From: Nyssa sinensis | Lineage: Eukaryota; Streptophyta; Magnoliopsida; Cornales; Nyssaceae | Direction of reading: 5' to 3' | NCBI GenBank assembly: GCA_008638375.1 | Contig: CM018051.1 | Coordinates: forward strand, 13,974,969 to 14,038,968 | Length of the DNA stretch: 64,000 nt | Part shown: positions 35,741 to 49,000 of the stretch, piece after piece | Layout of the letters: the number at the start of each line of letters is the position of its first letter | Numbering within the stretch: position 1 is the stretch's first letter | Translations under genes and position numbers: made by a program | The notes under the pieces: model-generated | Told to the model about the DNA's origin: nothing | Databases searched by the model: none | Seen by the model: only the letters and a program-made list of their open reading frames with translations

Positions 35741-38540
35741 TAAAATTGTATGCAGTAAGGCTTTTTCCAATTCAATTATATGATCTCTTTCTACCGCTTT
35801 GGGAGAAAAAATTGATATATATCATCTCTTGATGTAAAATTCATTCACTATAATAGTGTCATTATTTGAAAAGTTCCCATTAGAATACTTTTTTTAAGAA
35901 GACTAATAACATCACGTTGATTCTAGCCAGAATACTTATCGGACAAGTTAGTCTTGTGTTAGAGTAACTTTAATGCATGTGTTATTTGATGTGTTAATTC
36001 TATAATTTGTTATTCATGTAAAAGTTATTGCTCTAATGAAGTGCTATTTGACTTGCTAAAAAATGGCAATATCATTTTTAATGTCATATTTAACATCAAG
36101 AATAGAAATTACTAACTTATGGCATATCATAAAATACACTAACATATGTCAAACGAAGGTGGGTCTATGCTACTTTTTCAACTAAATGTCACACAAAGGT
36201 GGGGTCCATCCTAACTTTTCATGAAAAAATAGTTGTTGAATTAAAAAGAGTTGTGTAACCAAAGGTCTTTCATAAGGTCATATATTATAAAGAAATCCAC
36301 TCTCAAAACAATTAACCCACAGGTCCACCTACAGTCTATTAATAAGACAAAAATACCCATTTTCTAACCCGCGGTGAAATTAAAGGATAATTGTCTTACC
36401 TTGAACATGTATTTGAACATGCATGAAACTAAGAGTAGGCAAATAATTTTTTCTCAAAACTTTAAAATTTAATAACTTGAAATTTATAAATTTATTTTAA
36501 ATAAAAATAATATATTTGAATTCTAAATATCGAGATTTATCAAACAAGATCCATATTGAATATGAAAATTTGTAGAAAAAAAATCATTTCAAAAGTATAA
36601 AATTTTGTCTCAACAAAAATGTAAAATTTTATATTTTGTAGTGAAAAGTTGTTCCATCCAAAAATGTAAATTTTTATTCTTTTTTAAAACTATAAAATTT
36701 CACAATTTTACCAGAAAAAAAAAAAAAATTTTGAGAAAATCCATTGGCCACATGTTAATGCTCAAAACTGACTTCCAAAGTTGTGAAAAATTGTTAAAAT
36801 AAAAATCAATATCTAAAGCATGATTGATTAAAAAATACACATATTAATCAATTATATATTTGACTTCTAAACATTGAAATATATTAAAACAAGACACAGA
36901 TTGAATATGAAAAATTGAAGGAAAAAATTACTCAAATTCTGTAAAATTTCATATCAACGATAGTGTAATTTACATTGTTCTAGTGAAATTTGAAAAGTGT
37001 GAAAATTTACACTTTCATAAAAATTGAAAAAAAATCTTAATTGTTATTAGTTTTTCAACCACGTGTTGAATGATCGAAAAAACTTTTAAGGTAGTACAAA
37101 TGTGGAAAAAAATAGTATTTTGAAACATAATGATTAAAAATTTACTAGTTGTAAAAGTATAAAATTTTACACTTTTTTAAAATGGAGAAGTGAGACAAAT
37201 GACAAGTACAGTTCAGTAAACTTTGAAGAATACAATGCTTGACATCACAACTTTCTAGCCAAACAGGAATGTGAGGTTGAAAAAATAATAAAATTTATAA
37301 ATAAAAAAACGAGATGTAAAAGTAAAGTCACCATAACCCTAAACTGTTTGCAAAAAGGTTTTAGAAATTAGAAAAATACATGAAGTTTTCCTTTGATTGT
37401 TGAGTAAATCGTTGGAACATGGGAAAAGTGAAAAGAAATAAAAAGGTAACCTGGGTTTCAAGTTTCAACAAAAGGTATATTTTATTCTCTCTGTGCAACC
37501 TGGAGCTTCCCAATTATTGGAGACTCGGAGAGCAAAAGTGCCACAAAGATATTTGTGGGCCCGTGTCTTGATCAGAAATTATCTTTGACAAGTCTTGATT
37601 TCTCAAGTTGCGACTTGGTTTTGCGATATGCCTGGATGATTAGAAAGTTTTCTAGAAATCATTGTTTGAATGATTCGAAGCCAAATTTTGCCTTTTTTCG
37701 GATGGAATATTTTCAATTTGAGCCCAGCTATAAAGATTGCCATCTTCAATTTAAGCCCATCAATGCTGGACGGCAGCAATGGTGGATCTTCTTGGCTTGT
37801 GAGATCAGATTGTCTGAGTTAGGAAAAGTCCTCAAATTTCCAACGACGCGAGAGAGAAAGAGAGAGAGATTGGGGGGGGGGGGGGGGGGACTCGTGAGAG
37901 GTGTTCTCTAATTTGGAAATTTTTTATTTTGGAAGTATATGTGTTATTGGGGTATTATTTTCATTTAAAAAAAAATTATAGATATCATGTCACTATGAAC
38001 CTAAGTTTCAAATAAGAAATAATTGACTCCGTCACATCAGATTGAAAACACGATTAGATCTTATAATAAAATAGCATATTTTTCAAGGATTTGTCATTAA
38101 TTAATTCTATTAAAAAATGATATTTTTTAGTATTGGAGTAAAGTTGTCAAATTTTGACATTTTTATACTGTAATAATATTAAAATATAAATTTAAAATAA
38201 ATAAAATGACATTTAACATTAGAAATAGTCTTAGTTGCTTTTGTTTTAACTGGGTGAGAGTTTTTCAATGTATATATTAGCTGGTGATAAGTGATGTGAT
38301 TTGTTCCTACTAAAATTACTTTTTTTCATCTGGCCCACTAATATTAGTTAATGTCAACTTATTTAAAATAATTGAGATAATAATTTTATTCTCCTTTTTG
38401 TCCATTGTGGCTGGCAAAAGGCATAGCCACATTTAACAAAGCTTTCGGCCGCTGACTCCAAAACATCCATCACTAAGATATACATTGGAGATGAATTTTA
38501 ACACTAACTGATAAAAACAGACACTAACATGTTACAAACT
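35741..38540. other. AT-rich non-coding DNA of the right copy
   Basis: Matches 1396-4300. A frame at 37555-37911 is open but starts at a non-ATG codon, runs into the G-run and matches no family. No gene is seen. Confidence 0.6.
37872..37889. repeat. G-run of 18 bases
   Basis: Counterpart of the longer T/G tract at 3545-3586. Confidence 0.9.
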
Positions 38541-38762
38541 TAGGGGTGATTATGGGCTGGGCTTGATAGGTTGGTGTTTTTGACAGGTAAATCTCCAAGA
38601 GACTCCCCTATTAGTTACATGCAGCAACAAATGAAGCCCTTTCTCTTGGAGCACATGATATATCAGCCCATGGTGGATAACAAGCCCATGTCAGATAAGG
38701 ACGCTGCTCTGATCATCTGGTTGATGGAACATTTCATGGTGTATAAATCATGTGATCCATGA
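38540..38762 (+). pseudogene. Unidentified gene fragment, copy 2 (MVDNKP fragment)
   Basis: A 47-codon frame from the ATG at 38619 to the TGA at 38760-38762 reads MQQQMKPFLLEHM..., ends YKSCDP, and is collinear with 4381-4524. The upstream part shares non-coding words with the other copies. I do not recognise the parent protein, and no upstream exon was found. Confidence 0.4.
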
Positions 38763-38948
38763 TTTAGAATCAGAACAAGTGTGATGATCTTAAAACATCT
38801 GATTCATGAACTACATTAATCTTTTGTCTAATCAAACAAATGGTTCAGAATTGGCTTGAAATTTTTTGCCCAATTAATGGTTCACAATGGGATTTCAAAT
38901 TCCGACTATATTCCAAAGCTTTCCATTGATGACATGCTTTAAGGGTAG

Positions 38949-38956
38949 TTTTTTTT

Positions 38957-38987
<31 letters not shown>
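38949..38987. repeat. T-run followed by about 21-base G-run
   Basis: About 18 T then about 21 G, within a stretch of about 115 bases absent at the matching place in the left copy (near 4645). It has the same T-then-G layout as 3545-3586, which is the basis for suspecting an artefact. Confidence 0.9.
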
Positions 38988-38988
<1 letters not shown>

Positions 38989-40499
38989 CGGCTGTAGGTT
39001 AAAAAAATATATAGTGATAATTAATTTATGTGAATTTTATGGTGCAAGTCCTACGCTGATTTGTTATTTTGTGAGATTTATGTAAATTTTATAGTGATAA
39101 TTAATTTATAGTGGAGGTAGCATCAAACTTTTACAAAAAAAAAAATTTACATTTAACTTTTTCTTCTAATTTAAAAAAAAAATCTCTTCTAAAATTTGTA
39201 AAAAAATAATAATAATTTACATATAAATTCTATTCCAAAATAGAGCTTTTGGGTTTGAGCCGGTCGCTACATATAACCCAAAAGATTTTATCATAATTTT
39301 GCAGCTTCTTTTTTTTTTCTTCTTTTTTTTTTTTGTGTGCATTTATTACATATCTATTTTATTTTCAATAATGCGAAGTCTACTTAAAAATTTAATTATA
39401 TATATTTACTTTTATGAGTTGACAGTATTGTATTAATTAAATAAAATTAGCGTTAGTCTTTTTATTTCAAATAATCAAATTGTGATTGAATCGTGTTCTT
39501 ATTAGTAAACGGTGTTTCAATTTGGAATCTGATACTGTTGCAGCCAATAATTATGTGCTTGTTTTTTGTAGATTCATCTTTCCATTTCTCTACTTTATAA
39601 ATTTGATTAATTTGTTTGTGAATTGTCATCTGATGAGATTGTTATTTTTATTTTGAAGGAATGTACATGTGTATTGGAAGACATTTTCAGTCAAAAGTTG
39701 CACCTCATTAAGGATGTGGTATTACTTTGATTATCCGACACTTACCAAACAGTTGACAAGAAATGGCCATTAGACCTAGTAGTCTCATCTACTATTCTTC
39801 CATCCACTAGTAATAAGAGAGAGAGAAAGTTAATTCACTCTTATTTTGTCTCTTAAACAAACGTGACCCTAGGAATGAAAATGACTAATACTATTCTTAT
39901 CCTTTGATTTTTTTTAAAACTCTCTCACCCTAAACACACCATGAAATGCATTCCTTTGCGTGCAATACAAGTAAGATTAAGAATAACTTTGCTTGGCCGG
40001 ACATCAACATGTAGTCACTTGGACTTCATCCAATCCAAACTTAGCAAGATCTTACAATGTGATAAGCTATTTGATAACTGAATTAAGTTCTTTAAATTAA
40101 AATTTTTAGTATTTTTTTCAGTTAGGTGAATGTTTGATAATGCAATATCAATTAATTAGTAGCCCAGCCCCAGATGGCTCTTTTTGGCCACCATACACAT
40201 CATTTTTTTGATCAATCACCATTTCAAGCTTCACAAAAACCAAGTTGGACAATCTCACCATGAGTCCCTTTTCATTTATTAGTGTAAGGATTCTTAAAAT
40301 GCAGACAAAATGCTTGCTCGGAAACTAATTCAAGATTATTCATTGTGCAAGCCAATTATCAATTAATCTCACTAAATTAATTCTTGGTTCAAAAATGAGT
40401 ATGAAAATCCAGAAGGAGAATGAATTCTTGCAGCCATCAAGGTAAAACAAAAAAATAAATAAATTACTTTCTAGTTATTTCAAAAATCATTATTAAGTG

Positions 40500-40945
40500 T
40501 ATCCCACTTAATATGGGATGCGCATGTGGATGGGGCAATTTAGTTGAAAGTGGATAACTATCCTAGGAGTTGTAGATATAGGTGAGTTAAATAACTACCC
40601 CTATCAGATTTTCTAGATATGAAATCAAACTACACTTCAAGTTTAAAAAGCCCAAGTTGAAGAGAAAACATATCACAAATTTGTAACAGCTTTTTATCGT
40701 CTTAATTTTTATTAGTGATTCCTATTTTGAAGTATAAGAGTGGTTGTGTGGTGAAGACCGAAAAATTGATTTGAAGAACTGTGAAGGCCATGGACTGAAG
40801 TGAATTCAAAGCTTGCACTTGGAAGTTGGAATGTGAATTCAAGATTTAATCTCCAAAGAATTCAGGTTGGCTTACTTCAACGCACTGGAATTTGAAGACG
40901 ATTAATGGGACGTGAATTAAAGACTCAATTTAGTATATCTATTTG
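40500..40945. other. Segment present only in the right copy
   Basis: The left copy joins the flanks directly (near 8085-8120). The segment begins tcccacttaatatgggatg and has no frame. The edges share short words (atctccaaag here, atctgcaaag there), so deletion from the left copy is as likely as insertion here. A solo LTR fragment is possible but not shown. Confidence 0.4.
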
Positions 40946-40964
40946 AGAAAGCTACACTCAAACT

Positions 40965-41275
40965 ACAACTTTCATGCTTTTTTTTTTTCTTAATTTTTTT
41001 AAATTTTGACCAATCTTTTTCCATTTTCAAATAAATATTTATAAAAACTTTAAATTTATTTTTATATAAATAAAAATAAGTTCTTTTCCTTAAATTTATT
41101 TTTAAATAAAATAATAAACAAACTTTAAAAAAATTAGTCAAAATTGAATAAATAAAATAGATAGTTTTATCATTTTGAAGAGAAAAAAAAATTGACTGGA
41201 AAGAAACTTTAGAAAGAAATCAATGTAATTGTCAAAAATCTCTAAAAAAATTAATTTAATTTATCTAAATTTAAA
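40965..41275. repeat. AT-rich miniature element, degraded copy in the right block
   Basis: Counterpart of 8116-8455, with the same internal words and eroded ends. Confidence 0.5.
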
Positions 41276-41675
41276 CTAATACACAAGGTTTACACTGATA
41301 ACACGCTCTTTTAAGTTTGAGCTAATCAATAACCACAATTATTATTAGTTTTGTTGGGTAAGCAAACTGATAACCGCAACAATAATAAAAAATTTCCCGT
41401 TAAAACCCACCCCAGGATGCAAAATTCTATACTTATGATTTAATTATAGCTAATGTTTTGAAAGCTAACGCCTTGCATTTTGATCAAACCATCCAGGCAT
41501 GATCATGTATACTTTTTTTTTTTTTGTTCGTTCATTCCTTTTTCTTTTCCAAACCCTCGGATCCGAGAGAAGCCGATCGACAACAACAAATTTTATTTCA
41601 GGTCTCTAAGATGACTACCTAAAATAATAAGTATCTTTAAATGAGTACCATTTTTTGTCCTTTTTACCTTATTAA

Positions 41676-41805
41676 AAGTATAATAGTTCACATATATAAT
41701 ATTGTGTAATTCTAATCATATATAGAATTATACAATATTATATATGTGAATTATTATACTTCTAACTAGAATTATATAATACTATATATGTGAACTATTA
41801 TACTT
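41676..41805. repeat. AT-rich foldback with three arms, right copy
   Basis: Same arrangement as 8859-8988, with a few substitutions in the arms. Confidence 0.7.
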
Positions 41806-42793
41806 CTAACATACCTAATGATGTATGATTTTGAGCTTAACCAACCTTTTCTTTTTATTACATGACTTTTTCAACCATTGATTAAGGTGAAAGTATAAAC
41901 TAATTCATGCACATGTAGTTACCGATGAGATTATGGTATTCAAGAAAGACAAAATTTACTCATAGGACTAATATAGTTAGAAACAGTACATGAAAGTGAT
42001 GCTGAAGAAGAGGCAGAAGTTGTTATTGTAGTTGTAGCTTTGAAGCTTGCAAGTGTAATTTCAAGCATATCCTCTGATTGGATACAACCAAAAAAGGTTT
42101 GCTTTATTGACAAGTACATCACAACTACTAGCATTCTTTGTTCCTGAAAGTCAATCAAATTTTTTTGTTTATATATGTGTGATGTACGCCCATCAATAAG
42201 TTGGCTAGCTGGCCCACAAGGAAACCCAAAACCCTTTATTTCAAGTCACACGAGGGCGGACAGTGTTGACCGGAATACTTTTCTATTCAAAATATATAAA
42301 TATTTCTAATACAAATTCAAGTGATTGTGATATAATTATCACATGTACTTTTAAAGAAAATATATAAAATAATAATCAGGTTTAAACTCGGTTATTTTTT
42401 ATATTTTAGATTTATAAAAGAATAAAGAATCTGATTATGTTAGGAATTTTTTTATTATGTATGTTGATGAAATTCTTTTTTTTTTTATATTATGTATGTT
42501 GATGAAATTTTTTTTTTATTAATAAAATGGTTACAAAATCGAATGACTTACGTATTTTCACAATTTAAATCTGGAGAAAATAAATCCTTTCTGCAATCCA
42601 AATCCTTCGATCTTTTACTTTCTTTTTCTACACAGTAAAAAGCCCTTTACTTTTCTAGTCTTTCCTACAATTCTCTTTCTCCACAATAAAGCACTTTTTC
42701 CATTAATGAAATCTTGATTTGTTTAATTTCTCTTCCCTGTTGGCTCGTTTGTTTGAATCCCATTACTAATCTTCCGTGGGAATTGTTTTTCCC

Positions 42794-43299
42794 ATGGCAG
42801 ATGCCAAGAATGCATACTCATCCTCAGCTTCTTCATCTCCATGGACCTACCATGTGTTCTTGAGTTTCAGAGGCAAAGACACCCGCGAGGGCTTCACCAG
42901 CCGCCTCTACCACGCACTGGTTGATAAGGGAATCCACACCTTCCTAGACGACGACGAAATCTCTAAGGGCGAAGACATCTCTTCGGAGCTCCTCAAAGCC
43001 ATCGAACTGTCCCAAATCTCGGTCATTGTCTTCTCGACCAACTATGCTACTTCCAGGTGGTGCCTAGATGAACTCGTAAATATCCTCTATTGCAGGAAAT
43101 CTTCTGGAAGGACTGTTCTGCCCATTTTCTACGATGTTGATCCGTCGATTGTTCGGCATAAGAGGGGGACTTTTGCGGAAGCATTTGCACGACATGAAGA
43201 GCGTTTCAGGGCAGATTCTGATAGGACTCGAAAATGGAGGGAGGCGCTCACTGAAGCTGCCAATTTGTCTGGCTGGGACCTCCACAATGTTGCCGACGG
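42794..43299 (+). CDS. TNL copy 2 exon 1: TIR domain
   Basis: 506 bases from the ATG at 42794 (context cccATGG) to the donor GTAATT at 43300. It differs from copy 1 at about seven residues (for example FYDVDPSIVRHK here versus FYNVDPPIVRHQ). This copy keeps the more typical FYDVDPS. The catalytic-type glutamate in SRWCLDEL is present. The TIR is fully intact. Confidence 0.93.
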
Positions 43300-43394
43300 G
43301 TAATTAAATTGCTCCTCATTATTTGCTTACAAATAGATTCACAGAAAAGAAGTCGATGATAAATATGTATAAATCTGATTGTGTGTGCACGTGA

Positions 43395-43399
<5 letters not shown>

Positions 43400-43430
<31 letters not shown>
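43400..43430. repeat. (TA)n microsatellite
   Basis: About 30 bases of TA in the outer LTR. The solo LTR has matching AT/AC runs near 47540-47640 on the other strand. Confidence 0.85.
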
Positions 43431-43434
<4 letters not shown>

Positions 43435-44557
43435 TGTGTGACAGCTTGGTGTGCCGTGTGTGTGTGGGTGTTCGGCTGAGTGGATTTGAGTGATATGATA
43501 TATATGTATATATATTACACAAGTCAGCTAACATTTAATGCTCTCTGAATTGGATATGAAAGAAATCAGAAATGGCCAAGAGTTGGTCAGCCAAAGGGGC
43601 TGTAGCGGCTGGGCTATGAAGAGATAGGTAAAGAGTAGAGAGGGAAATAAGAGAGAGAGAGAGAGAAGAGTGTGATATATGCATATGCATGTGGGTTCGT
43701 TGGATAGGTAGAAAGATAAGAAAGGAAACAGAAAGTAAAGCCAGAAAAAGGGGAGGAAGGAAGTGAAGAACAAAGGGTGGAGATCAAAGAGAGAGAAGGG
43801 AAAATCAGCAAAACGGGGTAAGTCAAATAAGTTTCTGTTCTGATTTTGTTTTTTTTTTAAGAGCTTAATAATTTATTTAAATAACAAGGCCTTGTAGAGT
43901 ATTAAAGTGTGGAAAAGTTTTCAAAAAGAATCAACCAAAATGGTTGAGAAATGAGAGAGAACTTTGAAGTTGCAGGTTAAGAAAATTTTTGGGTTCATTG
44001 ATATTTCATGTATGAAACCTAACCTGAATGGCCTAGATCTAACTCTCGTAGCTGTAAGAAATTTTTAGAAAAGAAAATGGATTAAAACAATGGAGAAAAT
44101 GCATGAAAATTTAAAAGAAACCAGTTGCCGGAATCTGGGTATTACATCACCGAAAAAATAGAGATACAGGCCAGAAAACCGAATCAATAAAGGTTAAAAA
44201 CTGTCCTAGGTAACTTTCTAAGATCCTAGGGTTCGTTTGGTGTGAAAGCATGCAAAACCCAACGTGGAAAACGGAAGGGAAATAAAGAAATTACCTGCGG
44301 TCTCCGGCACCGGCGCCGGAGACGATGCAGATACTTGACCGGAAAGTCGTGGGGGATGAAGGGGTTGATTTGGGCCTGTTTTGTTTTAAAGCCTTTGGGC
44401 CTGTCTCATTTAAAAATCTTGGGCCTGTTTTAATTGATGAGCATTGGGCCTCCCTTATTTTTTTTTTTAAAACGGTGCACTCATTAAGCAGATTGGGCCA
44501 CAATGGATTGGGCCCAACAGTAAGGAGAAAAAAAAAAAAGGGCGGGTGGGGGAGTGC

Positions 44558-44640
44558 GGATGCCCAGGTTTGAACCTGGGACGAAGTGGATGGGAAGATA
44601 CGTGTGAACCATTTGGGACGGTTACCAACCGTGCCTCATG
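44558..44640 (-). promoter_or_regulatory. tRNA-like module in the outer LTR
   Basis: On the minus strand GGTTCAAACC (44576-44567), within a near-palindrome flanked by ccc and ggg, resembles a B-box. GGCACGGTTGGTAAC (44635-44621) lies where an A-box would be. As in the LTR element at 12467-22311, it is antisense to the LTR. Confidence 0.4.
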
Positions 44641-44817
44641 TTACACCGAAATTATATATATATATATATATATTACACTCAATCCCATTTAATTGAAATA
44701 AATTTATTTAATTAAATTAAATGCTCTAAAATAATCCGACGTCCAAATGAGACAAGCCTTATATGTTTTCTAACTATTTTGGACCTACTAAAACCAACGG
44801 TGAGGTCTGTGACCCAA

Positions 44818-44822
44818 GATGA
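44818..44822. repeat. Target-site duplication, left (GATGA)
   Basis: Identical to 47757-47761, exactly outside the solo LTR. Confidence 0.9.
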
Positions 44823-47756
44823 TGTCACGCCCCGAATTCCAGCGAACCCGAGGCGCGAGTAACGAGACAAAAAGAATAAAATAATAAAGGAATAAAAGAT
44901 AATTAAGGATGATCACATACATTCTACATACTGTTCTGATACATACATAAGGTCTGGTCCATTTATTTACAACATACAAAATAAAATACAGTCTCGGGCT
45001 TATGCCCTTCCATAATATCAAAAGCGTCCCTTGGGCCTAACATAGTCCCTAATCAGATCATCTCCTCGTCTCGTACAGCTGGGACATCATCTGAAATGTT
45101 GCCCCACTAAAGGGGTCAGCTCAACATGCTGGTACAGTATAATGCTAATGCAAGAAACAAAACTAAGGTCGTGGCATGTGCAAGTGTACAGTTATTTCTA
45201 TATGACATTCGATATCATGATGACAGTATATGAACATTATGCAATATATGAACAGGATGCGTGACACACCCATGCAACTCTATGCCCACCCATGTCTCAT
45301 GATACGGTCATTCTCCGCTGGCATGAGTACCGCCACGTATGTCTCGTTTCACGGTCCGGAATCCGTCAGGCTCGCAAGTACCTAATGGCCGATTTTGGGT
45401 TTTTCACCACAGGATCTGCACCCTCATAATGCAAAGCACCAAGTGCTTAACTCACGCCATGTCCAAGGAATCACACTATACCAATATGCTCTGATTTCAT
45501 CATATCACGATATAATCTCAATGATGCATCTCATTCATACATAAAACATGCTCTTAATCACATATTTCATAATGTCAACAGTTCTCAAAACATATAATTC
45601 TCACACTACGCTTACACATGCGACATACACATAATCATCATCCACATCATCACCCAACTTTAACAAGATAGCATGAAACACGTAAGCATGTGAACAATCA
45701 AGCAAACATGTGAAAAATCAAGGCAGCAGAACAAGTATTCCTAATCTCAATTCTATTTATTACTTAGCACAATATATCGTACCTGATAATCGATCTTAAC
45801 TCAGGAAGGTGTACTCGTAGTATAGTAGGATCACTGTGAGAATAAGATCACCTTCTCCTTCCCCTTTCGTGTCCTTAAAATCATAACATATGACTCAGTT
45901 CATTTGTTTCCTAAATGATGCTATTCCACAAATTTTATGTCTTTATTTTATAAGTTTCTATTTTGCTAAATTAAACTCTACTATTGAGTCCGGAACGTCG
46001 AATAAAATAAGTTTAGGTTCTCGTGGAATTCAATTCGGACATCTAGGCTCAAAAGGGCAAAATAGTCATTTTGCACTCTTCACAGGTCCTTACATTTCGA
46101 GGCCTCTTTTCACAAATCGGGCTCCACGGTTGAGTCCGGAATGCTCGAGATAATAAAGTTTCACTATTTGTTTACTAAATTTGGAATTCGTTTGTTTGCG
46201 TTTCAATTCGGGGGCATTTTGGTAATTTTAAAGGTTACTACGGATCTTTTATTTTTCGGGACCCCGTCTCGTAAAACGGACCTCACCATTGGCCTCAGAA
46301 TGGCCGAGATAGTCAAAATACACTAATGACTTGTCCTATTTGGACTCTGAATTATTTTGGAATATTTAATTAATTAAATTAATTAATTAATTAATCAATT
46401 AATTAATATTTAATTAATATTTTATTCTGGTGGGGTCAAGTCATAATTATTTAAAAATTCTGGGGTCAAAATATAATTATTTCAAAGTTCTGGGGTCAAA
46501 ATATAATTATTTAAAGATTTTGGGGGTCAAAATATAAATATTTAAAAGTTCTAGGGTCAAAACGTAATTTCCAAAAAAGTATAGGGTCAATTCGTCATTT
46601 TCCAAAAGTTTAGGGGTCAAAGTTGGATTTCAACAAGTTCTGGTTCAATCAAAACTGAACCAGTGGATTTTCTATTCAAAACCCTAAACCGGTCCAGGGT
46701 TGTGGTGAACCAACCGGTCTGACCGGTTCAACAGGTCATACTGACGTCATGCTGACGTCAGCCCTAAAATAATAAAAAAAAGAACCCTCGTTTTTCCGGT
46801 CATCTTCCCCGGTAGAGTCGCTGGCGCCGGTCGCCGGTCGCCGAAAAACTGTGAAACCCACGGTTTTTCATGTTTTTCACGTCCGTTTTTCTCCCTTTTT
46901 CCACCAAAATAATTCTAGGATCATAGGGAATAAATTAAACTAGTTTTTGGCCCCAAAATCCACTATTTTTCGACACCCATATAGATTTTTCCGGCGACGA
47001 ATAATCTCCTATTTTCTCTCTCATTTCTCACTCATTTTCATTCATTCTTTTTGCGTTAGGTTCCATTTTTCATGTGCAATAAAACCCAAGGATTAAATCT
47101 AAACAATAAGCTACAAAACAAGTTGGATATTTGAGAGATTTTCCTAGAGAGAGAAAGCTTACGGTTATGGGTTCTCAACCTTGTGATGGTGCTTCTCTCC
47201 TCTTGCTTTGCCTCTGTTCTCCCCTTTGGCCTCCTTAGCTTCCCTCCTTCTGCTTCCCTTTCAAAAACCAGAGCATACACACATCACTCCCTCTCTTTCC
47301 TTTCACTTTCTCTCCATATACTTTTCTCTCTCTCTCTCTAAAAATCCCACGATGGTTCTGTCCCTCTCTCAGCCCTCACCACACTCATATACACTGACTA
47401 CACCTTACCCATTTCTTCCCTCCATCAGCCACCAAATCTCTTACACACCATGCGCCCCCCCATGCCACATTGAGTGTGGCACACTCTATCACACACACAC
47501 GGCACATACATCACCCACAGTGCACACATGTACTGATTTACATATATATATATATACATACGTATAATTATACACACATACATGTATCACACACATGTAT
47601 AATACTCACACATCTTACACATATATATATATATACACATAATTATACACACATTATATTCTCACAATAATAATAATAATAATAATAATAACTCTACAAT
47701 AAAATAAATAACCACGAAAATTTATATATTAAAAAAAAAATTTTCAGGTTATTACA
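44823..47756 (-). mobile_element. Solo LTR, 2934 bp, nested in the outer LTR
   Basis: On the plus strand it begins tgtcacgcccc and ends ggttattaca. It is flanked by GATGA on both sides and has no interior or second LTR. This is the product of recombination between the two LTRs of a full element. Its orientation is minus, as judged by likeness to the 12467-22311 element (TGTAATA start on the minus strand). The word ggaccccgtctcgtaaaacg near 46258 is shared with that element. A region of AT-rich direct repeats (ggggtcaaaatataattattt, several times at 46430-46560) lies inside. Confidence 0.88.
46430..46620. repeat. Tandem GGGGTCAAAATATAATTATTT-type repeats in solo LTR
   Basis: About six imperfect units of roughly 30 bases, each with the core ggggtcaa followed by an AT-rich part. 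They probably arose by slippage in the LTR. Confidence 0.7.
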
Positions 47757-47761
47757 GATGA
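47757..47761. repeat. Target-site duplication, right (GATGA)
   Basis: Identical to 44818-44822. Confidence 0.9.
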
Positions 47762-48685
47762 GGTTCCGAAAAATAAAAGACGCGTAGAACCCTTAAAAAT
47801 TACCAAAATGCCCCTGAGTCAAAATACATTCAAACGAAACCCGATTTAAATAAATAAATAGTGAAATCTTATTATCTCAAACATTCAGGACTCAACCGTG
47901 GAGTCCGATTTACGGGGAGAGGTCTCAGAAAATGGGAAACCGTGTAAGTGCAAAATGACCGTTTTGCCCTTTTTAACCCGGATGTCCAAATTAAATTTCG
48001 TAAAAACCTAAACCTATTTTCTTCAACGTTTTGGACCCAATGGTAGAATTTAGTCTAACAAAATAGAAACTTATAAATTAAAGACATAAAATTTGATGAA
48101 TAGCATCATTCAAATAGCCAACGGACTAAGTTGCATTCTATGATTTTAGGAGCATTGAAAGGCAAGGAGAAGGCAGTCTGACCTTCTACTTCTTACTGTT
48201 AGTTCCATTACACTGCCAGCGCTACTTCTTAGGGTTGAGACCAACCCGTTAGGTACGATATATTGTGTTAAGTAAGAAATAGAATTAAGCTTAGGAATAA
48301 CTGCCATGTTGACTTGATGATTCACATGTTTGTTTTATTGCTTATATGCTTATGTATTCCCTGTTACCTTTTTGAAAGTTGGTGATGAATGTGAATCATG
48401 ACTATGTGTATGTCGCATGTGTTAGCATAGTGTGTGAATTATGTTTTTTTTTTTTAGAATTGTTGGGATTATGAAATATGTGACTTGAAGCATGTGTTAA
48501 ATGGGCTATGCATGACATGTGACCTTGATGAAAGGATCTTCTGATTTGAATGTTATTGTGTAATACAGCATTTAAAGCATACTTCATGTGTGGAAATGAT
48601 GCTTTATTGAGATTACATTATGATGTGGTGGAATCAAAGCATATTGGCATAGTATGATTCCTTGGACATGACATTACATGACATG

Positions 48686-48885
48686 ACATGATATTGCATT
48701 TGGTACCCGAACCAGTGGGAGCGATCCGCGAAGGGACATGATATTGCATTTGGTACCCGAACCAGCGGGAGCGATCCGTGAAGGGACATGATGTTGCATT
48801 TGGTGCCCGAACCAGCGGGAGCGATCGGCGAAGGAACATGATATTGTGTTTGATACCCAAACCAACGGGAGCGATCCGTGAAGGG
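48686..48885. repeat. Minisatellite, 4 units of 50 bp, in the outer LTR
   Basis: The unit starts acatgatattgcatttggt and ends gatccgcgaaggg. Four copies start at 48686, 48736, 48786 and 48836, followed by an acatt-type short repeat. The inner solo LTR lacks this expansion. Confidence 0.9.
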
Positions 48886-49000
48886 ACATTACATTACATT
48901 ACATTGCATTACATTACATTACATAAGTTGACATGGACATGGCATAGATTTGACATGGTTGTGGCATAGAGTGGTGTGGGTGTTTCATAGGCATTGTCAC

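Larger units (their letters stand above)
34835..42570 (+). repeat. Right copy of the segmental duplication
   Basis: Partner of 655-9785. It runs without large interruption into the TNL copy 2 leader and so shows the likely ancestral order: LINE remnant, AT-rich spacer, gene fragment, foldback, TNL. Right-only pieces are about 38880-38995 (T/G tract) and about 40500-40945. It lacks the 1.7-kb stretch at 5590-7285. Confidence 0.85.

Noticed and set aside
48686..48885. CRISPR-like array
   Set aside because: Units are contiguous without unique spacers, in plant LTR DNA. It is a minisatellite.
48618..48889. Minus-strand frames of 71-80 residues with repeated SLPLV words
   Set aside because: They are translations of the 50-bp minisatellite.
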